In this document: piece by piece, positions 18,722 through 27,374 of the stretch
How positions within the stretch are numbered: the first letter of the stretch is position 1
Layout: every line of letters begins with the position of its first letter
Source of the DNA: UBA4802 sp964509195
GTDB lineage: Bacteria > Spirochaetota > UBA4802 > UB4802
Reading direction: 5' to 3'
Assembly: GCA_964509195.1 (NCBI GenBank)
Contig: CAZDWJ010000002.1
Location: forward strand, 124,001 to 188,000
Length of the DNA stretch: 64,000 bases
Translations under genes and position numbers: made by a program
The notes under the pieces: model-generated
The model's database searches: none
The model's input: only the letters and a program-made list of their open reading frames with translations
Told to the model about the DNA's origin: nothing

Positions 18722-19507
18722 ATGGTTGAGTTGTTGCAAAATGAGATTGTACAGTCGTTATTGCCTTTAATTATAATAAATTGTTTAGCTGTACTTAGTT
18801 TTATTGTTTTCTTATTTGTTTATCCTAAAAGGCCTAAAGATCCTGAAATTATAGCCAGGATGCATGAAACTTTCATAGGACTTATTTTTAGGGAGTTCTG
18901 GTACTGGGTTAATAAGCCTTTTATTAATTTTTTCATATACTTCAAAATAAAACCAAATACCATTACTGCAATTTCACTGATACTTGCATTAGTTAGTGCA
19001 TATTTTTATTATATTGGCAATTTTGGCCTTGCAGGATGGATACTTATAGTAAGTGGAACTCTGGATATAGTCGATGGACGTGTAGCCAGAACAACCAATA
19101 CAGTGACAAAATCAGGGGCATACTGGGATTCATGTGTTGACAGATACAGTGAGGGTGTTGTATTTCTGGGAATAGCAATGTACTATCAGAACAACTTTAT
19201 TGCATTGCTTGCAACAATAGTAGCTTTGATAGGTTCAGAACTGGTAAGTTACACAAAAGCACGAGGAGAAGCGATAGGTGTAACTACTAATAGAGGGGTA
19301 ATGCAGAGGGGTGAACGTTTAGCTATTGTGTGTGTTGTTTCGGTATTACACCCATTTTTCCAGGTATTGTTTAAAAATTCATCGGTTAATCCTGAAATAG
19401 TTATGATTGGTGCTATGATTTTTATGGCAGTTACTACAAATCTTACTGCAGCAACTAGAATGCGAATTCTCTTTCGGGAGATTAAGAAAACCGAGAACAA
19501 TGTATGA
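18722..19507 (+). CDS. CDP-alcohol phosphatidyltransferase family membrane enzyme
   Basis: 261 residues with several membrane helices. It has the full catalytic signature D-G-x2-A-R-x8-G-x3-D-x3-D, visible as 'DGRVARTTNTVTKSGAYWDS' followed by C-V-D (about residues 117-139). Such enzymes transfer a phosphatidyl group from CDP-diacylglycerol to an alcohol. The acceptor cannot be told from the sequence; glycerol phosphate or inositol phosphate are common ones. The first hydrophobic helix precedes a conserved 'KPNTITAISL' entry. The 3' end overlaps mtaB by 8 bases. Confidence 0.83.
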   Translation: MVELLQNEIVQSLLPLIIINCLAVLSFIVFLFVYPKRPKDPEIIARMHETFIGLIFREFWYWVNKPFINFFIYFKIKPNTITAISLILALVSAYFYYIGNFGLAGWILIVSGTLDIVDGRVARTTNTVTKSGAYWDSCVDRYSEGVVFLGIAMYYQNNFIALLATIVALIGSELVSYTKARGEAIGVTTNRGVMQRGERLAIVCVVSVLHPFFQVLFKNSSVNPEIVMIGAMIFMAVTTNLTAATRMRILFREIKKTENNV

Positions 19508-20768
19508 AAAAACATTTTCCATAAAGACCTTAGGATGTAAATGCAATCAGTATGAATCTTCTCAAATAGCTTCACAGTTTTTATCATCAGGGTATAGAGC
19601 AGTACCGTTTGGACATCCTGCAGACATTGTCATCATCAATACATGCACGGTAACAGATAAAAGCAATAAGAAATGCCGTAACTACATACGTCAGGGAGCA
19701 AGATTTTCCAAAACGGGCAAGGTTATTGTTACAGGCTGCATGGTAGAAACACATAAAGAAGAACTTGATACTATGGATGAAGTACAGGCGTCATTTTCCA
19801 ATGCTCAAAAGGAACATCTGGTCGTTTTATCTGCTGCAAATGATTCAGTTGATGAAAATATTTCAATAAATGCTATTTCCAATGCTTATACCCTTCCGTT
19901 TATGCGCACCCGTGGATACATAAAAATTCAAGATGGGTGTGACGGGGAATGTTCTTATTGTATTGTTCCAAAAGTGCGTGGCAATCCAGCATCACGGCCA
20001 GTTGATGATATACTTAACCATGCAAAATATTTAATTGAACATAAATGCCCTGAGATTGTATTGACAGGGATAACCATTGGCAAGTATCAACATGGTACTC
20101 ATACACTTTCTACTCTTATACAGAAAATAATTGCATTGGAAGGTGATTTCAGAGTAAGAGTTACTTCTGTTGAGCCTACACATGTGAATGAAGAACTCAT
20201 TGATGTCCTGAAACTTGATAAAGTATGTAAGCATATTCATCTCCCTTTACAATCAGGTTCGGATGCTGTTCTTTCTAATATGCGCAGGCCATATACTGTT
20301 GATTTTTATATTCAATTAGTTGATCGCATTCGCTCAGTATTACCTGAAATCGCTATTGGTACTGATATCATCGTTGGATATCCTGTAGAAACAGAAAAAG
20401 ATTTTGAAGCAACGGTAGAATTGGTGCAACGATTGTCGTTTGCGTATGTTCACCAGTTTAGCTATTCTCCCAGGGAAGGGACACTATCTAGTAACTATCG
20501 CCCACTACCGTATGATGTTGTGTATACCCGTGCACAACGATTACGAGCGGTGGCTTATGAACAGTCCTGTTTATATAAAAGAAAATTTATTCACACCTGC
20601 AGGTATGCTGTAATTGAAAAGGATCAGAACGGGATTACGGCTCTTACCGATAACTATCTCAAAGTTACACTTGCTAATAATCATTATAACAGAAACGTGG
20701 TAGGTGCTTTAAAAAAAGTTCGTATAACTGATAGTAGTGATGACCAGCTAAAAGGTGAAATTTGTTAA
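19500..20768 (+). CDS. mtaB: tRNA t6A37 C2-methylthiotransferase MtaB
   Basis: 422-residue radical SAM methylthiotransferase. The N-terminal UPF0004 domain has the three auxiliary-cluster cysteines ('LGCKCNQYES', 'INTCTVTDKSN', 'VTGCMVE'). The radical SAM motif is in 'DGCDGECSYCIVPKVRG' (about residues 148-164). A C-terminal TRAM-like segment follows. The doublet 'GCKCNQ' and 'CTVTDKSNKKCRN' favour MtaB over MiaB or RimO. MtaB converts t6A to ms2t6A next to the anticodon of ANN-decoding tRNAs. It converges on cysK, with 24 bases between the stops. Confidence 0.88.
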   Translation: MYEKTFSIKTLGCKCNQYESSQIASQFLSSGYRAVPFGHPADIVIINTCTVTDKSNKKCRNYIRQGARFSKTGKVIVTGCMVETHKEELDTMDEVQASFSNAQKEHLVVLSAANDSVDENISINAISNAYTLPFMRTRGYIKIQDGCDGECSYCIVPKVRGNPASRPVDDILNHAKYLIEHKCPEIVLTGITIGKYQHGTHTLSTLIQKIIALEGDFRVRVTSVEPTHVNEELIDVLKLDKVCKHIHLPLQSGSDAVLSNMRRPYTVDFYIQLVDRIRSVLPEIAIGTDIIVGYPVETEKDFEATVELVQRLSFAYVHQFSYSPREGTLSSNYRPLPYDVVYTRAQRLRAVAYEQSCLYKRKFIHTCRYAVIEKDQNGITALTDNYLKVTLANNHYNRNVVGALKKVRITDSSDDQLKGEIC

Positions 20769-20792
20769 TGAATTGTGATCATTGAACAGAAA

Positions 20793-21734
20793 TCACGGCG
20801 GACATTTTGCACAAATAGATTGAAAGAGTGCTGTTGATAAGTATCTGTCGCCTCTATCAGGAAGGATGGTTACAATTTTTCCGTGTTTGATTTTTTTTGC
20901 AACTTCTATGCTTCCTGCAACTGCTGCACCGCTTGACATACCACAGAAAAGTCCTTCAAGTAATGCCAATTTACGTGTGTATTCGAATGCAGTCTCATCA
21001 TCTATAGTGATAATGTCATCAAGAAGACGTGGGTTATATATATCAGGAACTATCGCCTCTTTCATATTTTTTAAACCCTGTATAGAATGACCAATTACGG
21101 GTTCTACTCCAAAAATTTTGATAGATGGGTTGTATTCTTTTAAACGTTTGGAAACTCCCATAATAGTGCCAGTAGTACCAAGTCCAGCAACAAAGGCTGC
21201 AATATCACCATCAGTCTGCGAAATTATTTCAGATGCTGTAGTTTCATAATGTGCAAGGACATTAGCAGGGTTGGAAAATTGATCGGGCATATAATAGATA
21301 TCTGGATTTTCTTCATACATTTTTCGGGCTTGTATAATTGCACCGTCAGTTCCCATACAACCATCCGTCAAAACAAGCTGTGCACCAAATGCGATGAGGG
21401 TTTGTTGACGTTCTACACTAACGCATTTAGGCATACACAAGACCACTTTAAATCCCAGCGCTGATCCTACCATAGCTAGCCCTATACCAGTATTACCACT
21501 TGTGGGTTCAAGTATGATTTTATCAGAAGTTAGTTCTCCTGACTCTATTGCTTTTTTTATCATATACCAGGCTGTTCGGTCTTTAATGGAACCACCGGGG
21601 TTTGCTCCTTCAAACTTTGCAAAGATTGTTGTCCCACCTGGAGATAGTTTATGCAGCTCAATGAGAGGAGTATTGCCAATAGCTGTCACCAGTGAATGCG
21701 GTGAGCAGAGTAATTTATTATTTATTTTTTGCAT
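20793..21734 (-). CDS. cysK: Cysteine synthase (O-acetylserine sulfhydrylase)
   Basis: 313-residue PLP enzyme that makes cysteine from O-acetylserine and sulfide. The PLP lysine is K51 in 'NPGGSIKDR', and the phosphate cup 'TSGNTGIGLAMVG' and the substrate region 'GVEPVIGHSIQGLKNM' are present. CysK and CysM are hard to separate by eye; the 'GSIKDR' and 'GIGLA' forms favour CysK. The 3' end carries a short Cys-rich tail ('CAKCPP') beyond the usual fold. It lies 123 bases downstream of the tRNA-Gly on the same strand, so shared transcription is possible. The octamer ACTATCGC occurs inside it (21049-21056). Confidence 0.9.
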   Translation of the reverse strand: MQKINNKLLCSPHSLVTAIGNTPLIELHKLSPGGTTIFAKFEGANPGGSIKDRTAWYMIKKAIESGELTSDKIILEPTSGNTGIGLAMVGSALGFKVVLCMPKCVSVERQQTLIAFGAQLVLTDGCMGTDGAIIQARKMYEENPDIYYMPDQFSNPANVLAHYETTASEIISQTDGDIAAFVAGLGTTGTIMGVSKRLKEYNPSIKIFGVEPVIGHSIQGLKNMKEAIVPDIYNPRLLDDIITIDDETAFEYTRKLALLEGLFCGMSSGAAVAGSIEVAKKIKHGKIVTILPDRGDRYLSTALFQSICAKCPP

Positions 21735-21857
21735 ATTATGTTTATATAGATAATTATCGTTACTATTGTTGCTATAAATGTATTAGTTAAATAAATGTCA
21801 AGATTATTATATCACTTATTTGGATGGAGTACATTATTTTTATGTAACAATAAGATG

Positions 21858-21935
21858 AGCGGGTNNNNNNNNNNGGACTCGAACCCACGGCGTTCAGCTT
21901 GGGAAGCTGACATTCTACCACTGAATTACACCCGC
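21858..21935 (-). tRNA. tRNA-Gly (anticodon CCC), interrupted by ten Ns
   Basis: On the minus strand the acceptor GCGGGTG (21935 down to 21929) is followed by a D-arm (ATTC AGTGGTA GAAT) and the anticodon arm TCAGC-TTCCCAA-GCTGA. A 5-base variable loop and a T-arm GTGGG-TTCGAGT-CC come next, then the Ns, then ACCCGC with discriminator T. The anticodon is C34-C35-C36, which reads GGG (Gly). The fold needs only four more bases in the gap (CAC to close the T-stem and C for the acceptor), so ten Ns is a placeholder length. CCA is not encoded. Confidence 0.93.
21865..21874. other. Assembly gap (10 N)
   Basis: Ten unresolved bases lie inside the tRNA-Gly gene, at its T-stem/acceptor junction. Sequences on both sides pair with each other as parts of one tRNA, which supports the join. 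A false join between two tRNA copies at contig ends cannot be excluded, because tRNA genes are classic contig breakpoints. Confidence 0.95.
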
Positions 21936-22328
21936 AAAATACAAATTATTTTTCAACAGTACCTTATTTATAAACAATTAGAGTATAGCAAATTTTGCAA
22001 GAATTTTTTAAGAAAAATATTTATCGTAATATCAGCAATATTTTAAAAATTAAGATATAGACAATAGAAATGATATAATGATTTTGTATATTCAATAAAT
22101 ATAATTTGGATATTTAATAGCTGATAGTATTCTAAGGATAATATATATGAAATGATAGCAAATATAGCACTTATTAGTAAAAATATTTCAATTAAAAATT
22201 TTTTTATTGAAATTAAAATTCTATATCAAAGGATTGTACCGAGAAACTTTTATCACTATTTTTTTTTATAACAATTATTAAATTTATAATAATCATAAAA
22301 TTATTATTAAATATCAAAAAGAGGTAAT
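21936..22328. other. AT-rich spacer between tRNA-Gly and the hox operon
   Basis: About 390 bases of very AT-rich DNA with no ORF, hairpin or riboswitch class that I recognise. It must contain the promoter of the hox operon, but no convincing -35/-10 pair with normal spacing could be singled out. The segment ends with a ribosome-binding site (AAAGAGGT) just before the hoxF ATG. Confidence 0.6.
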
Positions 22329-24137
22329 ATGGCAAGCTTAGATGCGGTTGTTAAACAGGTGGTTTCAAAGTACAAAAACGACAAAACCCGCTTAATGGAC
22401 ATCATTACAGATGTTCAGGCCGAGTTAGGGTGTGTGTCGGATGAGGCTGTTGTTCAGATTGCCAAACAACTGGATATTTCAAAAGTTGATGTTGAAGGAG
22501 TGATTACATTCTATCACTTCTTTACTAAAACTCCCAGGGGCAAATATACGGTATATCTGAATAACAGTGCGGTTTCCATTATGAAAGGCCGTTCTGCAGT
22601 GGCAAAGGCATTTGAAGAAGCTGCTGGATGTAATTTTGGAAGAACAACTTCGGATGGCCTTATAGGATTGTACGATACTTCGTGTATCGGTATGAATGAT
22701 CAGGAGCCTGCTGCTATCATCAATGGCGTTGTTTTTACAAACCTAACTAAAGATAAAGCCAAAGAGATAGTAGCTGGACTTAAGGCTGGCAAGGATGTGA
22801 AAGATCTTGTGAAAGAGTACGGTGATGGTGCAAATCAATCTGATTTGATTCGTGCAATGGTAAAAAATAATATTATGCGAAAAGGTCCTGTACTTTTTGC
22901 ACCATACGAACAGGGTTCTGCAATTAAAGCTGCACTTTCAAAAAAGCCAGAAGATGTTATTGAAGAAGTTAAGATTGCAAACTTGCGAGGAAGAGGCGGT
23001 GCAGGATTCCCAACTGGTATGAAATGGGAATTTTGCAGAAAGGCAGAAGGTGCAAAGCATTACGTAATTTGCAATGCTGACGAAGGCGAACCAGGAACAT
23101 TTAAAGACCGTGTTATTTTAACCGAATTGCCACATATGTTATTTGAAGGGATGGCAATTGCAGGGTATGCGGTAGGTGCTAATGAAGGTATCATTTATCT
23201 TCGTGCAGAATACTTGTATTTAAAGAAATATCTTGAGAAATTATTAGATGATTTACGCGCAAAGAATATTCTTGGAAAAAACATTGCAGGCAAAGGCTTT
23301 GATTTTGATATAAGAATTCAGATGGGTGCAGGTGCCTATGTGTGTGGTGAAGAGTCAGCACTCATTGAATCAGCAGAAGGTAAACGGGGTGAACCTCGCA
23401 ACCGTCCTCCATTCCCGGTGCAGAAAGGCTACCTTGGTTATCCTACAACTGTCAATAATGTTGAAACATTATGTTGTGCAGTTCGCATCATGCTTGAAGG
23501 TGGTGAGTGGTTTGCTAAGATGGGTACCGCTCAGTCAAAGGGAACAAAATTACTGAGTGTTTCAGGTGATTGTCAAAATCCAGGCATCTATGAAGTTGAA
23601 TTTGGTACCACCATCTCAACACTATTAGAAATGGTTGGTGGAAGAACTGCAAAGGCTGTGCAGGTAGGTGGCCCTTCAGGTACCTGTATAAGCAAGAAAG
23701 ATTTTGGTCGGAGAATATGTTTTGATGATCTTGCTACTGGTGGATCAATAATCGTTATTGGACCAGACCGTGATCTTTTTGAGATAGTACACAATTTCAT
23801 GGATTTCTTTGTGGAAGAATCCTGTGGCTGGTGTGTGCCGTGTAGAGCAGGTAACGTTATATTGAAGCAGAAGCTTGAAAAAATAATGTCAGGAAAGGCT
23901 TCTACAAAGGATATTCAGGAACTGGAAGATTGGTGTAAGATAGTTAAAGCTACCAGCCGTTGTGGATTAGGGCAGACATCACCAAACCCAATTTACACTA
24001 CTATCCAGAATTTTAGAGAAATGTATGAAGCAAAAGTAAAGAAGGATACCGATTATGTATCCACATTTGATCTTTTAGCTGCTGTTGAAGAATCGTGCAA
24101 GGCAGCAGGAAGAATCCCAAAGGTAGAGGAACATTAA
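22329..24137 (+). CDS. hoxF: Bidirectional [NiFe] hydrogenase diaphorase subunit HoxF with fused NuoE-like domain
   Basis: 602 residues. Positions about 1-150 are NuoE-like and about 190-580 are NuoF-like. The NuoF part has the NADH/FMN motifs 'GRGGAGFPTGMKW' and 'NADEGEPGTFKDR', and the [4Fe-4S] ligands C499-x2-C502-x2-C505 plus C545. In the NuoE part, three of the four expected [2Fe-2S] cysteines are replaced: N78 and S83 stand in for the first pair, and C119 remains but N123 replaces its partner. This domain therefore very likely has no cluster. HoxF passes electrons between NAD(P)H and the hydrogenase module. A two-base gap separates it from hoxU. Confidence 0.88.
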   Translation: MASLDAVVKQVVSKYKNDKTRLMDIITDVQAELGCVSDEAVVQIAKQLDISKVDVEGVITFYHFFTKTPRGKYTVYLNNSAVSIMKGRSAVAKAFEEAAGCNFGRTTSDGLIGLYDTSCIGMNDQEPAAIINGVVFTNLTKDKAKEIVAGLKAGKDVKDLVKEYGDGANQSDLIRAMVKNNIMRKGPVLFAPYEQGSAIKAALSKKPEDVIEEVKIANLRGRGGAGFPTGMKWEFCRKAEGAKHYVICNADEGEPGTFKDRVILTELPHMLFEGMAIAGYAVGANEGIIYLRAEYLYLKKYLEKLLDDLRAKNILGKNIAGKGFDFDIRIQMGAGAYVCGEESALIESAEGKRGEPRNRPPFPVQKGYLGYPTTVNNVETLCCAVRIMLEGGEWFAKMGTAQSKGTKLLSVSGDCQNPGIYEVEFGTTISTLLEMVGGRTAKAVQVGGPSGTCISKKDFGRRICFDDLATGGSIIVIGPDRDLFEIVHNFMDFFVEESCGWCVPCRAGNVILKQKLEKIMSGKASTKDIQELEDWCKIVKATSRCGLGQTSPNPIYTTIQNFREMYEAKVKKDTDYVSTFDLLAAVEESCKAAGRIPKVEEH

Positions 24138-24138
24138 T

Positions 24139-24834
24139 ATGAGTACGATAAATTTTACCATAGACGGAAAACCATGTAAGGCAAAGCCAGGTCAGACTAT
24201 TGTTGAGGCAGCTAAGGATAATGGCATATATATTCCTACCTTATGCCATTTTGAAGGTTTAAAGCCTGCCGGAACATGTCGTATATGCACAGTGAAAGTA
24301 GGTGGCAGAAACATGGCTGCTTGTACAACTCCTGTCACAGAAGGCATGGTGGTTGAAAACAAAACCGCTGAACTAGAAGATTACCGTAAAGCCATCATTG
24401 AGATGCTGTTTGTTGAAGGTAACCACATGTGCCCAACCTGTGAAAAGAGTGGCAATTGTGAATTACAGGCATTAGGGTATCGCTACTTGATAATGGCGCC
24501 ACGGTTTCCATTCTTATTCCCTAAGCGGACTCTGGATGCTACATTGCCGAAGATAATCATTGAACGGAATCGCTGTGTTCAGTGTTTACGTTGTGTACGT
24601 GGTGTCACAACATCTGAGGGGAAACGTATCTTTGGTGTAGTAAATAGAGGTGGTCATGTTGAAATTGCGGTCGACAAGGATTTAGCAGCCAGTATGACTG
24701 ATGAAATGGCTCAGAAAGCTATGGATTTATGTCCAGTAGGTGCTATTTTGAAGAAAGAAGTTGGATTTGCTATTCCAATTGGCAAGCGCAAATTCGATAC
24801 CAAGCCCATTGGCAGTGAAATTGAAAAAGCGTGA
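24139..24834 (+). CDS. hoxU: Bidirectional hydrogenase diaphorase subunit HoxU
   Basis: 231 residues, the short NuoG-like form normal for HoxU. The N-terminal [2Fe-2S] ligands are C36, C47, C50 and C62. The middle cluster has H96, C98, C101 and C107 ('HMCPTCEKSGNC'). A further [4Fe-4S] site has C146, C149, C152 and C198 ('RCVQCLRC' and 'LCPVGAI'). It wires the FMN site of HoxF to the hydrogenase small subunit HoxY in the cytoplasm. It is followed 30 bases later by hoxY with its own GGAGG site. Confidence 0.92.
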   Translation: MSTINFTIDGKPCKAKPGQTIVEAAKDNGIYIPTLCHFEGLKPAGTCRICTVKVGGRNMAACTTPVTEGMVVENKTAELEDYRKAIIEMLFVEGNHMCPTCEKSGNCELQALGYRYLIMAPRFPFLFPKRTLDATLPKIIIERNRCVQCLRCVRGVTTSEGKRIFGVVNRGGHVEIAVDKDLAASMTDEMAQKAMDLCPVGAILKKEVGFAIPIGKRKFDTKPIGSEIEKA

Positions 24835-24864
24835 TATTTTAATGAAGATCTATGGAGGAATACA

Positions 24865-25404
24865 ATGAGTAAACCAGTTGTCGCAACTGCTTCACTGGCA
24901 GGATGTTTTGGATGCCATATGTCCATTCTGGACATTGATGATAGAATTTTAAAGTTGATCGAATTGGTGGAATTTAACAAATCACCTATTAATGATATTA
25001 AGACGTTCACAAAACAGTGCGATATAGGATTAATTGAAGGTGGATGCTGTAATAGTGAGAACGTGGAAAACTTAAAGCTGTTCCGAAAAAATTGCAAAAT
25101 ACTGATATCAGTTGGCGAATGTGCAATTATGGGTGGATTGCCAGCAATGCGCAATGGCATTCCTGTAAAAGAGTGCTTAGAAGAAGCTTATTTAAAATGC
25201 CCAACAGTTGATGATAATATAATTCCCAATGATGATGAATTGCCAATGATATTAGACAGGGTATATCCATGCCATGAAATAGTCAAAATTGATTATTTCC
25301 TCCCTGGATGCCCTCCGCGTGCAGATTTAATCTGGGAAGCACTGGTAGCACTTCTAACTGGCAAAGAATTAGATTTGCCATATGAAGTTGTAAAGTTTGA
25401 CTAA
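24865..25404 (+). CDS. hoxY: Bidirectional [NiFe] hydrogenase small subunit HoxY
   Basis: 179 residues. Proximal [4Fe-4S] ligands are C14 and C17 ('AGCFGCHMS'), C86 ('VGECAIMGGLPAMRN') and C149 ('LPGCPPRADLIW'). Such a short small subunit without extra cluster domains or a Tat signal is typical of cytoplasmic group 3 enzymes. An unusual 'GGCCNSEN' cysteine pair lies near residues 61-62. A GGAGG box precedes the ATG. HoxY docks the catalytic subunit HoxH to the diaphorase HoxFU. Confidence 0.92.
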   Translation: MSKPVVATASLAGCFGCHMSILDIDDRILKLIELVEFNKSPINDIKTFTKQCDIGLIEGGCCNSENVENLKLFRKNCKILISVGECAIMGGLPAMRNGIPVKECLEEAYLKCPTVDDNIIPNDDELPMILDRVYPCHEIVKIDYFLPGCPPRADLIWEALVALLTGKELDLPYEVVKFD

Positions 25405-25428
25405 TTCTGTTTTAGGAGATGAAAGCGT

Positions 25429-26877
25429 ATGGCTAGGAAGATAACGATAGAACCTGTAACAAGGGTTGAAGGTCATGGTAAAGTGACTATTCAGCTGGAT
25501 CCTCAGAACAATGTACTTGAATCGCGTTTTCATATTGTTGAGTTCAGAGGGTTTGAACGTTTTGTTCAGGGCAGACCATACTGGGAAGCACCAGTACTGG
25601 TGCAGCGTTTGTGTGGTATTTGCCCTGTGAGCCATCATTTAGCTGCAGCTAAAGCGATGGATGTTATAGTTGGTGTAGGACCTGATGGATTAACACCAAC
25701 TGCAGAAAAAATGCGAAGGTTAATGCACTATGGGCAAATGTTCCAGTCGCATGCATTGCATTTTTTCCATTTAGTTTCTCCAGATTTATTATTTGGAGTT
25801 GATGCTGATCCGGCAATACGAAACGTTATTGGCGTTGCATTGAAATTTCCTGATTTAGCAGTACAGGGTGTTATGATGCGCAAATTTGGTCAGGAGATAA
25901 TAAGGGCAACAGCTGGTAAAAAGATACATGGTACCGGAGCAATACCAGGTGGCATCAACAAAAACTTAAGCATTCAGGAACGTGATGAATTCCTTAAAGG
26001 TGCTGACCCAATGAACATCAAAAAGATGATTGAGTGGTCAGTAGCAGCACTTAACGTGTTTAAAGACTATCACAAGAAGAATAAAGATTTTATTGATAAT
26101 TTTGCAACATTCCCATCTAATCACTTAAGCTTGGTGCGGAAAGACGGTGCATTAGACCTTTATCATGGAGTTTTGCGTGCAGTAGATGCAGATGGTAAGA
26201 AGATATTGAATGATGTTGATTATCAGGATTATCTGAGATATGTTGGCGAAGAAGTTCGTTCATGGAGCTACATGAAATTCCCATACCTTAAATCACTTGG
26301 CAAGAAAGATGGCTGGTATAGAGTAGGTCCACTTGCACGCCTTAATACAGCTGAATTTATACCAACACCGCTGGCTCAAAAGGAATTTGAAGAATTTAAA
26401 GCATATACAAAAGGCAAACCCAATAATATGTCTATGCATATGCACTGGGCACGACTTATAGAGTTATTGCACTCAGCAGAAGTTATCGAACAGCTTCTTA
26501 ACGATCCTGATTTACAGGGAGATAAGCTGGTAACTAAAGGTACAAAGGTAAAGGAAGGTGTTGGACTTATTGAAGCACCACGTGGTACCTTATTCCATCA
26601 CTATCGCATCAATGACAATGACCAGATAGAAATGGCAAACCTTATTGTTTCGACTACCAATAATAATGAGCCAATGAACAGGGCAGTCAACTGGGTAGCT
26701 GTGAATCAGATCAGCGGAAAAAAGGAAATCACCGAAGGTATGCTTAATGCAGTTGAAGTAGCAATCAGAGCTTATGACCCATGCTTGAGTTGTGCAACCC
26801 ATGCATTGGGAAAAATGCCATTGGAAGTAACACTGGTTGATGCAGAAGGCAATATAGTAGATCAGAAAAGGAAGTAA
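25429..26877 (+). CDS. hoxH: Bidirectional [NiFe] hydrogenase large (catalytic) subunit HoxH
   Basis: 482 residues. The NiFe-binding cysteines are C62 and C65 in 'RLCGICPVSHH' (L1 motif) and C452 and C455 in 'DPCLSCATHA' (L2 motif). 'RVEGHGKVTI' near the N-terminus is also typical. After H458-A459 comes a C-terminal extension of 23 residues that a maturation protease would remove. The enzyme oxidises H2 or reduces protons coupled to NAD(P)+/NAD(P)H, a group 3d-like type judging by the hoxFUYH arrangement. No hyp genes are in this window. The next gene, the expected protease hoxW, is frameshifted. Confidence 0.93.
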   Translation: MARKITIEPVTRVEGHGKVTIQLDPQNNVLESRFHIVEFRGFERFVQGRPYWEAPVLVQRLCGICPVSHHLAAAKAMDVIVGVGPDGLTPTAEKMRRLMHYGQMFQSHALHFFHLVSPDLLFGVDADPAIRNVIGVALKFPDLAVQGVMMRKFGQEIIRATAGKKIHGTGAIPGGINKNLSIQERDEFLKGADPMNIKKMIEWSVAALNVFKDYHKKNKDFIDNFATFPSNHLSLVRKDGALDLYHGVLRAVDADGKKILNDVDYQDYLRYVGEEVRSWSYMKFPYLKSLGKKDGWYRVGPLARLNTAEFIPTPLAQKEFEEFKAYTKGKPNNMSMHMHWARLIELLHSAEVIEQLLNDPDLQGDKLVTKGTKVKEGVGLIEAPRGTLFHHYRINDNDQIEMANLIVSTTNNNEPMNRAVNWVAVNQISGKKEITEGMLNAVEVAIRAYDPCLSCATHALGKMPLEVTLVDAEGNIVDQKRK

Positions 26878-26878
26878 C

Positions 26879-27351
26879 ATGTCAAATTATGTTAAGTGCT
26901 TACTATATGGATATGGCAATCCAGGCAGGCAGGATGATGGTCTTGGTGTTGAGCTGGCTTTGCGGCTTGAAAATGATGAATACCTGAGCCAGTTGATTAT
27001 AATTATCAGCTTAACATTGAAGATGCCTTGACCGTTTCAGAATACGATCTTGTTATATTTGCTGATGCAGCACTTAACATTACTACACCGTATGAGTTTT
27101 CCAGGATTCAGCCGGCACACACAATAACGTTTACTACCCATGAGTTGTCGGCTGAATCGATACTTGCACTTTGTCAGGATTTGTATAGTAAAAAACCAGA
27201 AAGCTATATGCTGGCTATTCGAGGATATGAGTGGGAAATGGGATTGCCAATGACAGAGAAGGCAAAGTGTAATCTAAATGATGCATATACATTTTTAAAA
27301 GAATTTATTGAAAAACACTTTTCTCGCTGTCTAGCGGGGAAAGGGATTTAA
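26879..27351 (+). pseudogene. hoxW: Hydrogenase maturation protease HoxW, frameshifted
   Basis: The ATG at 26879 (one base after the hoxH stop) opens 'YGNPGRQDDGLG', the Ni-binding G-N-x2-R-x-D-D-G pattern of hydrogenase maturation proteases. This frame stops at 27029-27031. The rest of the protein continues in a different frame up to the stop at 27349 ('YNYQLNIEDALTVSEYDLVI'..., then 'FADAALN'). The two frames overlap at 26980-27028, so a one-base insertion or deletion lies there. The joined product would be about 157 residues, the family's normal size. It should trim the C-terminus of HoxH. A sequencing error or a real inactivation are both possible. Confidence 0.85.
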
Positions 27352-27374
27352 TTTTACTAACCAGGAGTGATAGT

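Noticed and set aside
20769..20792. Terminator between mtaB and cysK
   Set aside because: Only a weak GTGAT/ATCAC pairing is visible and there is no T run.
21795..22046. An 83-codon open frame over the tRNA-Gly region
   Set aside because: It reads through the ten Ns and antisense to the tRNA, and its residues have no protein-like pattern.
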